From contig JAFMSR010000007.1 of the NCBI GenBank assembly GCA_022818135.1, positions 9,204,311-9,268,310 on the forward strand: 64,000 bases of DNA, in the 5' to 3' direction. Below, in pieces: positions 24,097-36,740 of the stretch (position 1 is its first letter; each line of letters starts with the position of its first letter). The DNA is from Saxidomus purpurata. Its lineage: Eukaryota; Mollusca; Bivalvia; Venerida; Veneridae. The position numbers and the translations under genes are program-made. A model generated the notes under the pieces. That model saw nothing but the letters and a program-made list of their open reading frames with translations, searched no databases and was not told where the DNA came from.

Positions 24097-25259
24097 TAGC
24101 TCACCTGGCTACGCCAGGGTGAGCTTTTCTGATCGATGATTGTCCGTCGTCCGTCAGCCGTCGTCCGTCAACATTTTGATTCAAATGACATCTCCTCTGA
24201 AACCTCTAGGCCAATGTTGATAAAACTATGCAGGAATGTTCCTTGCATGAAGCTCTACCAAAATTGTTCAAAGAATTCCATTCCATGCAGAACTCTGGTT
24301 GCTATGGCAACAAATAGGAAAATCTTTAAAAATCTTCTCCTCTGAAACCACAAGGCCTAGAGCTTAGATATTTGGCATGTAGCATTGTCTAGTGGACCTC
24401 TACCAAGATTGTTCAAATTATGACCCCCTGGTCAAAATTGACCCCGCACGGGTGGGCCCTTAGTTTTTGCATAGTCTTATATAGGAAAAACTTTAAAAAT
24501 CTTCTTCTCTGAAACCACAAGGCCTAGAGCTAAGATATTTGGCATGTAGCATTGTCTAGTGGACCTCTACCAAGATTGTTCAAATTATGACCTCCGGATC
24601 AAAATTGACCCCGCACGGGGGGTCACTTAGTTTTGCATAGGCTTATATAGGAAAAAGTTTAAAAATCTTCTTCTCTGAAACCACAAGGCCTGGAGCTTAG
24701 ATATTTAGCATGTAGCATTGTCTAGTGGACCTCTACCAAGATTGTTCAAATTATGACCCCCGGATCAAAATTGACCCCGCACGGGGGGTCACTTAGTTTT
24801 GCATAGGCATATTTAGGAAAAACTTTAAAAATCTTCTTCTCTGAAACCACAAGGCCTAGAGCTTAGATATTTGGCATGTAGCATTGGCTAGTGGACCTCT
24901 ACCAAGATTGTTCAAATTATGACTCCCGGATCAAAATTGACCCCGCACGGGGGGTCACTTAGTTTAACATAGGCTTAAATAGGAAAAAGTTTAAAAATCT
25001 TTTTCTCTGAAAGCACAAGGCCTAGAGCTTAGATATTTGGCATGTAGCATTGCCTAGTAGACCTCTTCAAAGTTTGTTCAAATTATGCCCCTGGGGTCAA
25101 AATTGACCTTGCCTGTGGGGGGTGGGGGGGGAGTCACTTGTTTTACAAAGGCGTATATAGAAAAACCTATTTGGTATATAACATTATCTAGTGATCTTCC
25201 ACTAGGCAAGTGGACTTGTACCAAGGTGAGCGATATAGGGCCATCTTGGCCCTCTTGTT
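24097..25259 (+). mobile_element. Family B Helentron-like element, intact ends
   Basis: Starts with hairpin TAGCTCACCTGGC-TAC-GCCAGGGTGAGCT, then GTCCGTCGTCCGTCAGCC. Six modules of about 165 bp follow. It ends GGTGAGCGATATAGGGCC-ATCTTGGCCCTCTTGTT. The family J flanks (AATTTAATGATTTT and TACAGAAGTGATAAGTAC) rejoin cleanly without it, so it entered family J at a T-run without an obvious duplication. The 69-codon ORF at 24136 is identical to one in the other copy because both lie in the conserved head, not because it is a gene. Confidence 0.88.
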
Positions 25260-26721
25260 TACAGAAGTGATAAGTACCATGCCTAGTTGTGCATGGTCCA
25301 TGTTTATCACTAGGTCAAGGTCACAGAGACTTGACATGATAAAATCTTTTGTGCTCTTAATCTCCAAAAATCCCTGGTCAGCTAGAATTTGATTTTACTT
25401 CACAGAAGCCTTAAGTTGTGCAGGGCTGATAATTTAAGCATCAAATGTTACGTACATTTTATATACTGTGTCAGTGAGATGTTGGGGGGGTTCAGTGCTA
25501 GTTCTAGTTGTTTTGTGTTCAAGGTATTTCAACGGTATAGTTCAGTAATAAAAGGCAAGCAGTTTACCGAGCCATCGTTTAGGGAAGGCAAGTGCTAGAA
25601 TCCGATCCTCCATATGATACTGCAAACTTCCTCTCACAAAACCTCAGGTTGGTAGCAGGGTTTCAAACCAACCTGTGACTTACTATTTGAGGACAACTTT
25701 ACTTTATACCCATGTAAGAAGATCCACAGACGCTTGGGGTATGGACTCGCCACCCAATCTTACTTGTCTCATGTTGTACGGAACGTATATAAATACAGGA
25801 TTTGAAACAACTGAAAACTCCAATCGCATTTTTAAGGCATGTGTGTAAGTAAGAAATAACTAACTGGGCTTTCTAATGCAAAACAATTTTCTGAATAAAA
25901 TCCTACTCCAGACTACATCGAATACGGTTGAATTAAGAGAATTTCGAGGAAAAACACTTCTGTCACTTCTGCACATCTCACATTTAGTGTATACATAAAG
26001 TTATAAAAATAGGTTTCCCGCATCATAGTATATGAAGTAGCATTTGAGGGGTACCAGTACGTTTACAGCGTGGATTTTGTCTTGTGTGATTAATAGAGCG
26101 GTAAATTTGAAAACAGATTTATGTTTTTGTGTCGCACAATAAAATGACTGGTTCCATTTTTACACAATTGATAAAGAAGATAGCCGGGTGCCTGTAGTTT
26201 TCATATCAGTACTACTTTTAGAAATACCTGAGATGTGATAGAGGAAATCGAGTTGTTTCATATCTTGTATTTATATACATTGTCAGCATAAACATGTGAT
26301 CAGTAGGTAACACTGTCATGTAGCCGAAACGGTGTAGTGATTCCAAGATGGCGGACACGGAAACATGCCACAGGTAGGTGTCCTTTACCTCTACTGAATT
26401 TTAGTATTTTACACCCTTTATTGAGGTGAATTTGGGTCCACGCCGACTCAGAATAGATTAAACCGTAGCACAGATACTGGCATTATACAAGACATGCATT
26501 CGAAACACCAGCATTTGTACCAAAACGGTACACCTGATCTCCTTTTGAAAATCGAATCGAGGAGACGACCATAAATTACTGTTTAGACACTGATCAGTGC
26601 TAAGTATGTCCTTAGAATCGATAGTTAATAATGCAGAAAACCACTCTTTTACTGTCTACAAGGCGAACATAACATATCTGTTTATTTTCTTGGAGAAAAT
26701 TTGGATTTTTTAAAACGTGCT

Positions 26722-26827
26722 GTGAACGGCGCAGTCCCTGGGAACGGTTTAGTCAGAATGAAATATTTGTGAATGGAGTAGTCTTGAAAAGTGAACGGGT
26801 TAGTCTGAAAAAGTGAACGGTGTGGTC
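26722..26827 (+). repeat. Subterminal GTGAACGG..TAGTC repeats
   Basis: Five variants of GTGAACGGNNTAGTC start at about 26722, 26740, 26769, 26791 and 26813, the last three exactly 22 bp apart. They are mirrored in the other arm (about 30030-30145), and the outer end contains a related AACGGTGTAGTGA (26329). They look like transposase-binding repeats. Confidence 0.6.
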
Positions 26828-27132
26828 CAAAACATTTCAACTTAAATTAAGGTCGGTAAGGCTATGGAACTGAAACAGTACTCTAATGTTTATGTATGTC
26901 AACTATTAATACCATATACAATAGCGTCATTTTTAAATGAGAAAGCCTTTTTTCTGATTGAAATATAAGCATTATATTGTTTTCTTTAAGAGTTTTATAC
27001 GCCCGTTTATACACGGGACGTGTTATGGGATCACCTGTGACAAAATGTTCGTGGGCCAGACACCTTAGCCGAGAACCAGCAAAATCTCCGAGTCTCGTCT
27101 GTGTTATCAAAAAATACAAGAATAGTCTTTGT

Positions 27133-28353
27133 TATGCCCCCCACAAAGTGGGGTGCATATAGCGTTGCACTTGTCCGTCCGTCCGTCAGTCCGTCAGTCC
27201 GTCAGTCCGTCAGTCCGTCAGTCCGTCAGTCCGTCCGTCCGTCCGTACGTCCCGAAATCTTGTGAACGCAACTCCTCTTAAACCGGATGGCAGATTTTGC
27301 TTAAACTTCCAGGGATGAACAACCTTAATGTGTAGATGGTAGTAAAGGAAGGAATTTTCGCGGCGACCAAATTTAACAGAATTATGGCCCTTTGTTGATT
27401 TTTTCACTATATATCTTGTGAACGCAACTCCTCTTAAACCGGATGGCAGATTTTGCTTAAACTTCCAGGGATGAACAACCTTAATGTGTAGATGGTAGTA
27501 AAGAAAGGAATTTTTGCTGCGACCAAATTTAACAGAATTATGGCCCTTTGTTGATTTTTTTCACTATATACTATGTAGAAATTTTGTGAACGCAACTCCT
27601 CTTAAACCGGATGGCAGATTTTGCTTAAACTTCCAGGGATGAACAACCTTAATGTGTAGATGGCAGTAAAGGAAGGAATTTTTGCTGCGGCCAAATTTAA
27701 CAGAATTATGGCCCTTTGTTGATTTTTTTCACTATATACCATATAGAAATTTTGTGAACGCAACTCCTCTTAAACTGGTTGGCAGATTTTGCTTAAACTT
27801 CCAGGGATGAACAACCTTAATGTGTAGATGGTAGTAAAGGAAGGAATTTTTGTTGCGACCAAATTTAACAGAATTATGGCCCTTTGTTAAGTTTTTCACT
27901 ATATACCATATAGAAATATTGTGAACGCAACTCCTCTTAAACCGGATGGCAGATTTTGCTTAAACTTCCAGGGATGAACAGCTTTAATGTGTAGATGGTA
28001 GTAAAGGAAGAAATTTTTGTTGCGACCAAATTTAACAGAATTATGGCCCTTTGTTGATTTTTTCACTATATACCATATAAATTTGTTGCGACCAAATTTA
28101 ACAGAATTATGGCCCTTTGTTGATTTTTTCACTATATACCATATAAATAATTGAACATATAAATTTTACATTTGTAATTTAATTTAACATGTACATAAGG
28201 TTACCTGTAGATCATTTTAGGTATATGTACAGAAATGAAACAGTGGAATGAAAAAGTTCCACATAAAAATCTTACATACAGATATGCTTGCTCTTGTTTA
28301 TGAGCACATCTGCACAGTGGGGGCATCCGTGTCCTTTGGACACAATTCTAGTT
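27133..28353 (+). mobile_element. Family F Helentron-like element
   Basis: The 5' hairpin is TATGCCCCCCACAAAG/TGGGGTGCATA, followed by a GTCC/GTCA tetranucleotide run (27174-27250). Five modules of about 166 bp follow (TTGTGAACGCAACTCCTCTT, AAACTTCCAGGGATGAAC, AACAGAATTATGGCCCTTTG). The 3' end is hairpin GTGTCC-TTT-GGACAC plus AATTCTAGTTT. It lies inside the 4.2 kb foldback element. ORFs at 27210 and 27899 (minus) are shadows. Confidence 0.87.
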
Positions 28354-28461
28354 TTTATATTAAAATGAATCTTTTTGGTAAGTTTGCCATGAAATTTCTA
28401 TTGTAAAATGCAAGACGGAATGCATGAAAAAAGTATTTGGTTCAAATGGAAATATCCATCA

Positions 28462-29180
28462 CTTGCAGTCTCCGCGAAACACAGTTGATTTTTACAGGAC
28501 AGTAGGTCCTGTAAAATTTTGACTTTTACAGGACCGGACCAAATTTTACAGGACCGAATACTTTTTTAATATTTCATGAAATAAAATGACTATTCAGTGT
28601 TAAAATTTTATTTCATTTTGTCAAATAATGACACAGTAATGCATTATTAAAATTTTATTTCATTTTGTCAAATAATGACACAGTAAAGAAATGTTTTGCT
28701 GACTTGTAGAGTTGTACTACACAACTACTCTTTAACAGTCTCTAAAAAAGGAGAGTAACAGAGATTCGTTCATGTCCTCTGTCTGGAAGTCGATGCAGCC
28801 GTCATCAAAAAATAAGATAGATATACTCCTCCGGTAAAATATCCTTGTTACTGATTCAGTGTTTTGTTGACACGGCCATTGTAAAGAACGAAAACTCTTA
28901 CAGGTAGTTGTTGGTACCCGAGCTAAGCGTATGTACTGTAGTAAACGACGAAACCGGCACCCAGTCATCTCGCGCGCTGCCTACGCAATATCCGATAATA
29001 ACAAAACAAATTTATTTTTAGTTACTGGAAAGTCCAAATGAAAGTTAAAAATAACCGGTGTTTGGGTAATTTTTTTACCGGACAGTCGGTCCTGTAAAAT
29101 ACGATGTTCAGAACGGACCTTCTAATTTTTTACAGGACATGTCCGTCGGTCCGGCCTTGTTTCGCGGAGACTGCACTTGG
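28462..29180. mobile_element. About 0.7 kb TIR element with TTTTACAGGAC subterminal repeats
   Basis: The ends are CAGTCTCCGCGAAAC (from 28466) and GTTTCGCGGAGACTG (to about 29175), inverted repeats flanked by CACTTG on both sides (a 6 bp duplication as read). Inside each end TTTTACAGGAC and its complement GTCCTGTAAAA occur several times, like transposase sites. A 47 bp tandem duplication lies at 28601-28686. No transposase gene is visible; the superfamily is unassigned. Confidence 0.75.
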
Positions 29181-31588
29181 GGTAACTGTTTCGCAGGAAC
29201 TCGAAAGAGCGTCGTCCCTGCCAAACCAGTAACTGGCCCCTCAATGACGGATATAATAGATCTGAACCGCGTACTTATGGAAGAAACTAATAGTGTCGTC
29301 TACTAAAATGAATTTGAAGTCTCACATGTCTCATACGATTTCTAAATTACTGTTGAAAGATTACGCAACTGCGTACACAATTATGTATTATTCCAATTTA
29401 TTACGTTTTCCAAAAAAATACAACTATCGTCAGTAAATTGTTTTCAAATCTTTTACCATTTTTAGACTTGTATATTTTTCGCACGCATCTAGTGAGTTGG
29501 ACATTAATGAACTGAAACATCTTTTCATACAGTACTATACTAACAACCATGATAAATGTAGACAAAGGCAATCCCTAGAATATATATTATTTCAAGTAAT
29601 AAAAGAATTTCCTTTTTAAAATATGTTCTAAATCATTTGATTATCAGACCGAAAAAAATTTTGAACCAGTTTGCTGAAGATCAGATGAGAAAATTCGACT
29701 AAGAGCAGACAAGACTATTTCGATCAATTTTTGATAATTCAATGGCCATAAAACAGACGAGACTCGGCGATTTTGCTGGTTATCGAACTTGGTTAAGCTA
29801 TCTGGCCTACGTACATTTTTTCGCAGGTGATCCCATAACACGTCCCGTATATAAACCGGCATATAAAACTCTTAAAGAAAACAACATAATGCTGATATTT
29901 CAATCAGAAAAAGGCTTTCTCATTTACAAATGTCACTATTGTATATGGTATTAATAGTTGACATACATAAACATTAGATTACAGTTTCAATTCCATAGCC
30001 TTACCGACCTTAATTTAAGTTGAAATGTTTTGGACCACACTGTTCACTTTTTCAGACTAACCCGTTCACTTTTCAAGACTACTCCATTCACAAATATTTC
30101 ATTCTGACTAAACCGTTCCCAGGGACTGCGCCGTTCACAGCACGTTTTAAAAAATCCAAATTTTCTCCAAGAAAATAAACAGATATGTCATATTCGCCTT
30201 GCAGACAGTAAAAGAGTGGTTTTCTGCACTATTAACTATCGATTCTAAGGACATACTTAGCACTGATCAATGTCTAAACAGTAATTTATGGTCGTCTCCT
30301 CGATTCGATTTTCAAACGGAGATTAGGTGTACCGTTTTGGTACAAATGCTGGTGTTTCGAATGCATGTCTTGTATAATGATAATATCTGTGCTACGGTTT
30401 ATTCTATTCTGAATCGGCGTGGACCCAAACTCACCTCAATAAAGGGTGTAAAATACTAAAATTCAGTAGAGGTAAAGGACACCTACCTGTGGCATGTTTC
30501 CGTGTCCGCCATCTTGGAATGACTACACCGTTTTGGCTACATGACAGTGGGTAAGTAGAATAAGGAATTGCATCTGTAATTGGTTAGCTTACATGCAGTT
30601 GTAGGATGCATTTAATGGTACTGCTAGAAGGGCGAGGTCCAGACCCCAAGCATCTGTGAGAAGAATGAGTTATTAAATAATAGTATGCTTTCTGCAATAA
30701 AAGTATTCCTACACCTAAAAAGTAATTTATGGACCATGGATTTGGCTTTAGTAATATTTCAAGCTGCTTAAACTTGCACTCATTATGCACAACAATGTTG
30801 GTCTGTCTTGCCTGTCTGTTCAACTCTTCAATACTGAAAGTGTAACGGCTAGGTTGGCAGTGGGCCAGTATTGATGTTAACCATCCAAATTGTCCAAGTC
30901 ACTCCAGAATTATTGTCCTTTAATTGCCAAAATTGGACAAATTTAGAGTTGTCTGCTGACAGGCGGGCGTATTTTGTGACAGTTTGACACTCTTGTTTAA
31001 TTTGTGACAATATATGATATTGTTAGGGGTCTCTAAAAATATTGTACTTTAAAAGCCGGTCTATTAAATCTGATATTAAAGTTAAATATAAATGTTACTC
31101 ATTCAACCCATCATGCTACAAAAGCAATAATTATGAATCAGTTGAACATTTCCCAGAAGTGCTAGTTTTAATCAGGACAAACAGATAAACTGATGTGCAC
31201 CTTGCTCACAAATAGCTTATGCTACAAAAGCAATTTATGATCAGCTGTTAAAGACAATATTCATTGTATTGATATTTTGATGATAAATTGTTGCTACTTA
31301 CTGTAGTGTTCCTAAGATATGTAATTTTATAAAATACCATAAAAGCAAACTAATGAAGAAGTATTGATGAAGAATAAAAGATGTCAGCAGATGTGACACA
31401 CCTTTGATCCGAGTGAAGATTAACCCTGCTTGGAAGCAACAGTTCCTGTCATGTGTGCGATCGTATCATGATCAGATCTGTCCTGTTCCCTTCTAAGTAA
31501 GCAAGTTTCAAATGAGCTCCCCCCTTTGACCAGTCGATACCAAGTTGAAAGATGGGAAGGTCGCTTTTAGAAATTCAGCGTAAGAATA

Positions 31589-32674
31589 TACAGTCCTAAC
31601 CTAATCTAAGCGGTCAGTCAAGGGAAACGGCCAAATTTGCCGTTTAATCAAGGTGACCACTTATTGAGGGATCGTAATTTAACATTGACTTTTGATAGTC
31701 TATACAAATACCCCACCAACCCTTTCTATTTGCGAACTCACGAAACAGTATAAGCAAATCGTATGCACTAGGAAATAAGTTAGTGCCGTTTTTTTTCATA
31801 TCATAAATAAAACTAACATTTAATCAAATTTTGAAAAGTTATTTTGTTTGCGAATATTATGTTAGAGCAGACGACATGCACTGGGCTATAGCAAAACGTC
31901 CGTATAAGGTATCCGGTAAAACGAATCGTTGTATGCACGTAACCTGTGATAATATTACTCCTATTACCATGGTGACAGATGGATTAGCTGACACTTTTAT
32001 TGTGTATATTTAAGGTGCAGAAATGACAATAGGATTAAAAAATCCTGTCAAATCAATTGATCAATAAATTAAAAGTAAGTTTGTATCACTAATTATCGAT
32101 AATTAGTAGCTATATATTTAGGCGGATTTTAAATAATGTTTCTTCAATTTTGATTCATCAACAACAAACTTTTTAACACCTATCGGCACCGTCATCGGCT
32201 TTGATTCGCAGCCCGTTTTATGAAAATTATAATATTCATGAAACATAGCAGTTTGGTCAAGCAGCTTGGCTGTTAAAGAGTTTTCCCTCGGGGGTGTATT
32301 TTGTGATTTCCGTCAATTGTTTTGAAAATTTCACGCTTGATTGAGATGACACCTAGCCGTTTCAATCCGTCTGATTTTTGTGGTTATTTAGTGATCGGGA
32401 GGCACTAAGACTGGCCTCTGCCCTCGGGGGTGTATTTCGTGATTTCCAGTAATTGTTTTGAAAATTTCACACTTGATTGGGCGTTTGGCCGTTTAAATCA
32501 GTCCGATTAGTGGTCTTTAAGCGATTGGGAGGCACTAAGACTGGCTGCTGGCCGCAGATGACAGGTTTAATCAAGTTGTAATATAGAAGGATTTTCATCA
32601 GGGGCGTCCAAGAGTGACCGTTTACTGTAGTTGACTGCCGAATCAAGGTGACCGTTAGGGCAGGTTAAACTGTA
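31589..32674. mobile_element. 1.08 kb Tc1/mariner-like non-autonomous element
   Basis: The element (31591-32672) is bounded by TA on both sides. It starts CAGTCCTAACCTAATCTAAG and ends TTAGGGCAGGTTAAACTG, imperfect inverted repeats of about 30 bp (shared GCGGTC/CGGTCAC region). TA duplication and a CAGT start fit Tc1/mariner/pogo. A 136 bp tandem duplication at 32285-32550 (each unit starting CCCTCGGGGGTGTATTT) lies inside. No transposase ORF. Confidence 0.7.
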
Positions 32675-35600
32675 GGTCTTTGACTTGTTACTTGTTGTCT
32701 TCTCTGGTGCAAAGGAGGTAATTGTCATGACTTGATCTATTATTATGAAAATGTTGGCAGATCTCACCCATGTAAACACAGACATCTGGAGTATGGAAAG
32801 TGACCCCTTATATGTCCATTGTTGATATGAAAGCTGTGAAAGGGTAACCAGACATTACATTGTCTACCACCAATATCTTTGTTGAGATTTCGGACATTCT
32901 GCAAAGTATCTGATGGAATTTTGTCCGCAGCAGATTCTGGTACTGTTTTGCACACTGTCTTGAAGATAAATACCTTCTGTGTTGATTATATAGACTGTGT
33001 GATTGATGCAAAATGTGTAAACTATGAGATGATAACCTTGGCATATAATAGGCATGATTTTCATATGGCAAAGATTTATATCTGGTATATGATAAGACTT
33101 TTAGAGCTGGATAACAACTATGAGCCTAGGTGTGTTGTGGTGATAAAATTATGCTGGCAAAGGGGTTTGAATCCGGCAATAGGGGGTCAGTTTCCATATT
33201 CCAAGTGTCTGTGGATGTAAATTTAAGGGGGTTTAATATTTTCCATTGGATAACTCGAGATATTTAAACAAAACTCTGCATCAATGATCTGTTTGTGATA
33301 GGCTACAATTATTGTTCAATACTTTCATTTACTTAGCATTGCACATAATATCTGACAATTTTCAACATGTCAGACTTCTACCTGTGGCAAGTGGACTATA
33401 GAAGGCCAAGAACCAACCAACCAACATGATGTGCAATGCTTGTATAACTCATGAATGGTTCCACTGTGCTGCTTACTGGTGATGTCGGTGTCGTGGGAAA
33501 ACAGGGTGATTTAACAAAATACCTGTGAAATTGTTTATCAGCATAATCTTAATGTTTTATTGCCATCTTGTGTGATTTATGAGAACTTGTTATCTAGAGA
33601 AATTATGATGCAATTAACAACATTCTAATTATAAACAATTTGTATCCAAATCGTGCATTATCGAATACTTGACACATGGCATAATATTAAATTCATAATT
33701 TTGAAAATTTTGATAACACTTTTAAGGTCACATTTTGTATCCAGTCATCATGAAAATTGGTCTTGATGATATGTGCAAAACAGTTTATATTGTGTCCATA
33801 AGGATTGAAAACATTGCTGAAATTATGTGAGGTGACAAACATATAACTTGGTGAATGAAGTACATAATTATGCAAAGTGTTGCTTTTTTTACTGGAGAAA
33901 ACTAATACTAAATGGAATATAGTGTTAATTTAGTGACACACCGCACAAAAAGCCTGAAAATACTGGTAAAGGTTAAGATTTAGTGCCATGCAGAAAAAGA
34001 TACAATTTCTAAGTAAACAGTTACTGTCCATCCCTTCTCAAACTAGTATTTCTGGCGATAATTAGAAATAGCAGGACATTGAACTGAAGGCAAACTCCAC
34101 GCTAAACAAAATTAACACTGGTACTACTTCCTCCTCCCAATGTTAAAACCCAATACTATAGTATATTATATAAATAAAGAATGACATGCAGCCGTTTTAC
34201 TTTGTATGATTTATTCTATATGTGGACTAGTAGATAATCTGAAGGCTTTTTTTAAATCAGGCTTTCACATACACTTTGGCTTTTACACATCTGCACTGAA
34301 TGAATGGATACAATTACGCTTAAAAATAGCACCAAGTTAAGGGTAAGTGGGTAGACGGTATATATGTATTTGCTTTTATGTTATAAACCGGTGCATTTTG
34401 TAGACCATTGACAGCATGGGTATTAGTGCATGTTACTAAATGGTTTATGAAGTTATGGTTGCGTGTATTTGTGAGTGTGTGTTTTGAGGATGTTATAAAT
34501 ATTGTTATATTTATAAATGAAAATGACTTAAGTGGAAAGGAATGTATAGCTGTTGTTTTTTTTTTGTTGACAAAGTAAAGTAATGATATGGAAATTGCGT
34601 AATTATGTTATTAGTGTAATAATGGTTTTATATACATGACAGGTATTATACATTTTTCTGTAATAATCTCTTTGACAACTGTTTATTTCCATGGAGAGGA
34701 ACTTTCCATAGAAATGACAGACTATTAATTTAGATGTTCAGGTTTGCTAATGATTATTTTAATAATTATATATTGTTTTGTTCATGTATTGGCAGTTTTC
34801 AGGGTAAAATTACTAGAATGTAATGCGACAGCAATGTAAGAGATATAGATCCTGCATACAAGGAAAGATTTAAGCCATTCATTATCCATTGAACTTACAC
34901 AATCATTTTGGTCTGTTCTTCTGTGTAACTATCACATTGTCCTGAACCAACTGTATTATAATGATGTGTTTTTATGTAAATCAGTAAAATGAGATGGGTT
35001 ATTTTGGACTTCTCACAAATAAGGCTAATATAATTATATCAGTGATGTGTCAGATATTTGTACACACAACCATAACAGAAAAAGTATTGCACGAAAAATC
35101 CATTCTTATTTCTTACATTAAACATCACAAAATCACTATCAATGTATTTACATAGCAATAATCTGCAGTAACAGTTTTATCTTCTTGACAACCAGAAGCT
35201 CAATTCTGGATGTGAGCAAAGTCTTAATTGCTTTTAAAGTGTGACGAAATTGCTCCTTCCTGCAAAGTATTTACTGGAGTACAGGTGCAACTGTCCAGTG
35301 ACTGTAGTAGGATTTTGACACATGAGCTATATGTTTACTCTCGGTACTTGACTATTGTCATATGACTGAGCATATGACCTATGACCTATTATAGAATATA
35401 TAATAAATATCAAAAAGCAGTCACAGCTCAATGCACAAAAAAATAACTATTCAGTGAATTTAGTATAGTTCTGTCATGCATGACTTACATCGTCTCATAT
35501 GCCCCAGTAAGCTGATAATGATCTGCAGTGACTGCTATTCAAGCAGTAAATATTCAGCAAACACCCCTTTTTTGTGCAATTTGTTAAATGTTCTTGCCCA

Positions 35601-35794
35601 AACTGACAATCGGTTCAAGCAATTTAGTAGGTTTAGGTACAGTGTATTGCAAGGGAAACCTCAGTGTAATACAAGAATAGCTCACATTCACTCGGTTTGT
35701 TGTGATACAGCTTGTTCAGTGAATGCTGAATGCATCGGGCAACATTCACAATTTTGACATCACATAAACTTGGTTGCCATTGGAAGAATAGTGT

Positions 35795-36740
35795 TTCCCT
35801 TTGCTGGTCCCTGGCCTGAAATTTTAGTGTTGCTCTGAACTGGATCCTGGCCTGAAATTTTAGTGTTGCCATGAACTGGTTCCTGGCCTGAATTATAGTG
35901 TTGCCCTGAACTGGTTCCAGCTCAAAACTAGTGTTACCCATAAATTGGTTTATGCTTCCCTGGTTCCTATAGTCTGCATTATGTGGTAATCCATAATTGG
36001 TTTATTGTTCCTGGTTTGTATAATTGTGTTACCCTAAATTGGTTTATATTGAGGCAAAGGGATATAATAGTGATCACTGTCGTTCCTTCCACATGTGTGT
36101 CTGTCCCCAGTATTTATATGCACTAATTCTCAGCACCCTCTGCCTTGAATTCAGCAAAACTTTGTGGAAAGCATTAGTATAAAGAGGAGATGTGCATGTT
36201 GCAGGACATCTTCTGCCTCGATGATTGTCCACAGAGTTATGGCCCTTTGATTATTTCTGGATAATATTCTTGTCTTCACTAATTCCCTGCAGTTTAGAGA
36301 ATGCATTGGCTTAGTGTCTGTGAACTTTGAAGGTAGGTTATTCATGACCATTTTATGACCCCTATTGATTTTGAGCTCAACAAGTTAAAGGTCAAGGTCA
36401 CATTGACCTTAAACACATAAAACTTGTCTGTTCAGTAACTTGAGAATGCTTTGGCCTAGTGTTCTCATACTGTGTAAGTAGACTGGTCTAGATGATCTCT
36501 ATTGATTATGAGGTCAGCAGGTCAAGGCCACAGTGACTTTTATAGCAAAACAACTAATAGGCTGCATTTAGGTGGGCACACTTTTTTCACAAACATCTCT
36601 TGTTGGTTAATGCTTCCCTGGCTCCTGGTCTGTATAATGACCCAAAATAGGTTTATGCTTTACTGGTTCCTGGTCTGCATTTCCCTCATTCTTGGCCATG
36701 CATTTGTGTAGTGTTACCTTTTATCGGTCCTCAGGTCATT
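35795..36740. repeat. About 37 bp degenerate minisatellite, split by a family K element
   Basis: Units like TTTAGTGTTGCCATGAACTG then GTTCCTGGCCTGAAA run from 35795 to about 36046 and resume at 36606 (TGCTTCCCTGGCTCCTGG) to 36740, growing more diverged. The break holds a repeat element at 36047-36604. Non-coding. Confidence 0.65.
36047..36604 (+). mobile_element. Family K Helentron-like element
   Basis: A 558 bp segment with CACAGAGTTATGGCCCTTTG (the same core as families C, D and F), AGGTCAAGGTCACATTGACC and a 3' end ACATCTCTTGTT. It interrupts the 37 bp minisatellite. The 5' boundary is approximate. Confidence 0.55.

Larger units (their letters stand above)
22130..25520 (+). repeat. Family J repeat, split by later insertions
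   Basis: Phrases such as CCTAGTTGTGCATGGTC, TAGGTCAAAGGTCA and TAATCTCCAAAACC, with TTCACAGAAGTGATAAGTAC, recur at 22140-22340, 23840-24090 and 25260-25510, ending in TGCTAGTTCTAGTT. A 998 bp TIR element (22524-23521) and a family B element (24097-25259) interrupt it. It is older than both. Confidence 0.5.
26306..30554. mobile_element. 4.2 kb foldback transposon with about 820 bp inverted arms and 5 bp duplication
   Basis: The left arm (26311-about 27130) and right arm (about 29709-30549) are inverted copies. Both termini read CACTGTCATGTAGCC and both carry the block ATTCCAAGATGGCGGACACG. The flanking GGTAA (26306-26310 and 30550-30554) is a direct repeat, a 5 bp duplication. CACTGTC matches six of seven positions of the CACWRTG start known for Transib/RAG-type transposons, which also duplicate 5 bp; this is a weak, end-only argument. 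The interior has no transposase and holds two later insertions (27133-28353 and 28462-29180). Small ORFs in the two arms (26883-27119 minus, 29742-29954 plus) are the same sequence in opposite orientation. Confidence 0.82.

Noticed and set aside
24136..24345. 69-codon ORF whose last 57 or so residues match the ORF at 15638
   Set aside because: The identity is due to the conserved head of family B at the DNA level, and both lie in non-coding transposon sequence.
29644..29954. Remnant transposase ORF in the foldback arms
   Set aside because: Both arms carry a similar short frame, but there are no DDE/DDD motifs and the frames differ by small indels; not enough to call coding.
32879..33220. 113-codon + ORF in the intron
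   Set aside because: No recognisable motif, competing open frames on the other strand, no start context or splice partners; not distinguishable from chance.
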